Source: Ruminococcaceae bacterium OttesenSCG-928-A16 (GTDB taxonomy: Bacteria > Bacillota > Clostridia > Oscillospirales > Ruminococcaceae). Taken from it: a DNA stretch of 33,200 bases. Made by a program: the position numbers and the translations under genes. The stretch is from assembly GCA_030267215.1 (NCBI GenBank), contig JAJDJP010000022.1, positions 1 to 33,200 on the forward strand. The letters are read 5' to 3'. The notes beneath the pieces were generated by a model, which was not told the DNA's origin, searched no databases, and was given only the letters and a program-made list of their open reading frames with translations. Each line of letters begins with the position of its first letter. Within the stretch, counting starts at the first letter, position 1. Below are positions 31,658 through 33,200 of this stretch, in pieces.

Positions 31658-31713
31658 GGTATTGCAAAGCTGCTAATTTGCAATACCGGGGTATTAAACC
31701 CACCCAGTGGGAA
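31658..31713 (+). terminator. Overlapping alternative hairpins after upp
   Basis: GGTATTGCAAA (31658-31668) pairs with TTTGCAATACC (31677-31687), 11 bp. AATACC of that arm (31682-31687) can instead pair with GGTATT (31690-31695). CCCAC-CCA-GTGGG follows near 31699-31711. No proper T tract is present, so termination is likely but not clean. A GCCCC-TT-GGGGC hairpin lies further on (31770-31781), just ahead of the next gene. Confidence 0.45.
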
Positions 31714-31811
31714 TAAAAGGCATAGTGCGGCAAGGTTGGTTTTGCCCTGCGCTTTACAGCGTGCATTACGCCCCTTGGGGCACACCCCCAATGCAGAATG
31801 GAGTGTATCTG

Positions 31812-33200
31812 TTGCTAACAACAATTTTGCTTACCATTGCCGCGTTTTTAGCGGTGCTGCTGGTATTGTTTTATGTATTGGTTCTAATTTTATCGAACCA
31901 GGCTTTTTTTGGCACCGCCATTGCAGTGCTTTTGTGTGTTTGTGTTGGCATTTTAATTTTGTTTGTAATTTATCTTGCCATCACCCGTATTATAGACATT
32001 GTGCGCAAACGCCCGCACGACGAAAACCTGCTGAAAGAAAAGCATTTAGAAAATATTTTCACCAACGAAATTGCCCTAAAACAACAAACCATTAGTATGA
32101 CAGCCGTGAACGCTGCCCAAAAGGCCGGCGAAGAAACTGAAAGCCTGCCCAAACGGCAAGCTGAATTGGCTGTGGCCCGCAAAAAGCAAGAGGCCGAGGC
32201 AAAAAAAGCCCACACTGCCGAACTTAGAAAACAACGGGAAAAACGTGCCGAAGCGGAACGTGCTGAACTTGCCGCTAAAGCCGAACGCATTGCCGAGGCC
32301 AAAGCCGCCGCCGCTAAACGCGCCCAAGAGGATGCCAGCCAAAAGGTGCGCCAGCAGGCAGAAGAAGCCGACACAGCGGCCGAAAAGCTTGCCCGAATGC
32401 AAAAAGAAGCCGATGAGCTGGCCAAAAAACAACAAGAAGAACAGCTGGCCGCAGCAAAACGCAGAACCGAAGCTGTTGATAGCCTGCGCAAACAGGCCGA
32501 GGCCGCTGCCCAGGCACGCCGCCGGGCCAACCAGGCCGAGAATGTTATTTCGGCCGACACCATGCGCAAAATTAGCAATACTAGCTCGTTTAGTGCCCTA
32601 AGCGCTACTTTAAATGAGCTTAACCTGCCAAAGAACCAACCCGCTACCCAAACCCCGGCAGCACCACCAAAACCAGCCGAGAATATTTGGGAGCATATGA
32701 ACGTGCGGCAATCGGCGGCGCCGGTGTTGCGCCAGCCAAGGCCTGTTGCACCAAAGCAGGCACCCCCGGCCCCCATTAGCCCGGCTATGGCGGCCGCCAG
32801 CACCGCAAGGGTGGTGCCCCCCTCCCCGCCTGCCAAAGCACCCACAGCAACACCGGCACCCAACCCCGCTGCGGCACCGGATGAACCAGTTACCACCGCC
32901 GCTAAACCGCCGGTTCCTTCTGGCCCAAGCGCTGCACAGCGCGCAGCGGCACAGCGGTTGCAACAAACCAGCGGGCATAGCGTGTTTAACACCGGCAGCC
33001 TGCCCTCTGCCACTAGTTTTGCCGCCGGCGCCATACCGGTTGGCCCCCGGCCACAAGCCGTACCCAAAGTGGCCCCAGTGGTAGCTGCCCCCACCGTTAC
33101 CAGCCCCACAGCCCCGGCCAAACCTGCGGCCAGTGCTGCCCCCCCTGCGGCTAAGCCCGCCAAAGATACCGCTGCTGCAACGGCCAGCCCCACCGCCCCC
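31812..33200 (+). CDS. Membrane-anchored coiled-coil and Pro/Ala-rich protein, 3' end outside window
   Basis: An uninterrupted frame runs for at least 463 codons to the window edge. The visible protein has two hydrophobic helices (about 1-27 and 32-60), a short linker, a long Ala/Glu/Lys/Arg/Gln-rich coiled-coil region (about 95-255), then a Pro/Ala-rich region with little order. It resembles TolA in layout only; I do not recognise a family. The start is uncertain: TTG 31812 has GGAG 8 bp upstream, while ATG 31791 has no ribosome-binding site. A long minus-strand open frame over the same DNA is a composition shadow. What the C-terminus carries is not visible. Confidence 0.8.
   Translation, partial: MLTTILLTIAAFLAVLLVLFYVLVLILSNQAFFGTAIAVLLCVCVGILILFVIYLAITRIIDIVRKRPHDENLLKEKHLENIFTNEIALKQQTISMTAVNAAQKAGEETESLPKRQAELAVARKKQEAEAKKAHTAELRKQREKRAEAERAELAAKAERIAEAKAAAAKRAQEDASQKVRQQAEEADTAAEKLARMQKEADELAKKQQEEQLAAAKRRTEAVDSLRKQAEAAAQARRRANQAENVISADTMRKISNTSSFSALSATLNELNLPKNQPATQTPAAPPKPAENIWEHMNVRQSAAPVLRQPRPVAPKQAPPAPISPAMAAASTARVVPPSPPAKAPTATPAPNPAAAPDEPVTTAAKPPVPSGPSAAQRAAAQRLQQTSGHSVFNTGSLPSATSFAAGAIPVGPRPQAVPKVAPVVAAPTVTSPTAPAKPAASAAPPAAKPAKDTAAATASPTAP

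Noticed and set aside
31970-33193. 407-codon open frame on the minus strand, Ala/Gly/Ser/Arg-rich
   Set aside because: It is the mirror of the Pro/Ala and coiled-coil plus-strand frame, has no ribosome-binding site or domain, and the plus frame has membrane helices and a plausible start.

Overview
The window reads as chromosomal DNA of an endospore-lineage Clostridia, most likely an Oscillospiraceae/Ruminococcaceae-type gut Firmicute. The basis is a conserved Spo0A C-terminal domain with 0A boxes upstream of its own promoter, a pheST T-box leader, an IreB-family protein, DnaD/DnaI-type primosome proteins, a PheB ACT protein, strong GGAGG ribosome-binding sites, sigma-A-like promoters with 17-bp spacers and frequent TTG/GTG starts. 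I see no phage, insertion sequence or CRISPR array. The assignment is inference from gene content, not from a marker gene search.

Layout. 1-468: no convincing protein gene; two copies of a palindrome flank a weak promoter, with a plus-strand terminator at 359-405. 469-6521 (minus): tRNA-Pro(GGG), folD, lgt, the M16 peptidase pair ymfH/ymfF, and a membrane-anchored VanY-like protein. 6622-6965: a hairpin-rich gap. 6979-11296 (minus): aspartate-family amino acid genes in transcription order pheB, hom, thrB, lysC. 11603-15986 (minus): a pirin, a 712-residue polytopic membrane protein and a CCA-adding enzyme. 16360-17727 (plus): murC. 17829-18760 (minus): acpS and a GNAT acetyltransferase. 18862-22637 (plus): T-box leader, pheS, pheT. 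22778-24725 (plus): ireB, an orphan transporter-permease-like protein and a small conserved-looking protein. 24795-26665 (minus): dnaD-like and dnaI-like helicase-loading genes overlapping by 4 bp. 26916-29026 (minus): spo0A and a rodA/ftsW-type SEDS gene. 29298-31634 (plus): tsaE, tsaB, rpiB, upp. 31812 to the window end (plus): the 5' part of a large membrane-anchored coiled-coil, proline/alanine-rich protein that runs off the edge.

Most of this is core metabolism, translation, envelope growth and replication initiation. The genes work in recognisable blocks: threonine/lysine branch-point synthesis, Phe-tRNA charging under T-box control, primosome assembly, t6A tRNA modification (with tsaD outside the window) and peptidoglycan synthesis (murC, rodA, and lgt for lipoproteins).

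No complete new system is evident. The parts most worth a second look are: the unfinished TolA-like-architecture protein at the right edge; a VanY-like protein whose catalytic Glu is Gln; a Spo0A receiver with a changed acidic pocket; an RpiB lacking the usual His of its DHAG motif; an orphan degenerate permease with a proline-rich tail; a 712-residue membrane protein of unknown substrate; and the paired 19-bp palindromes at the left edge.
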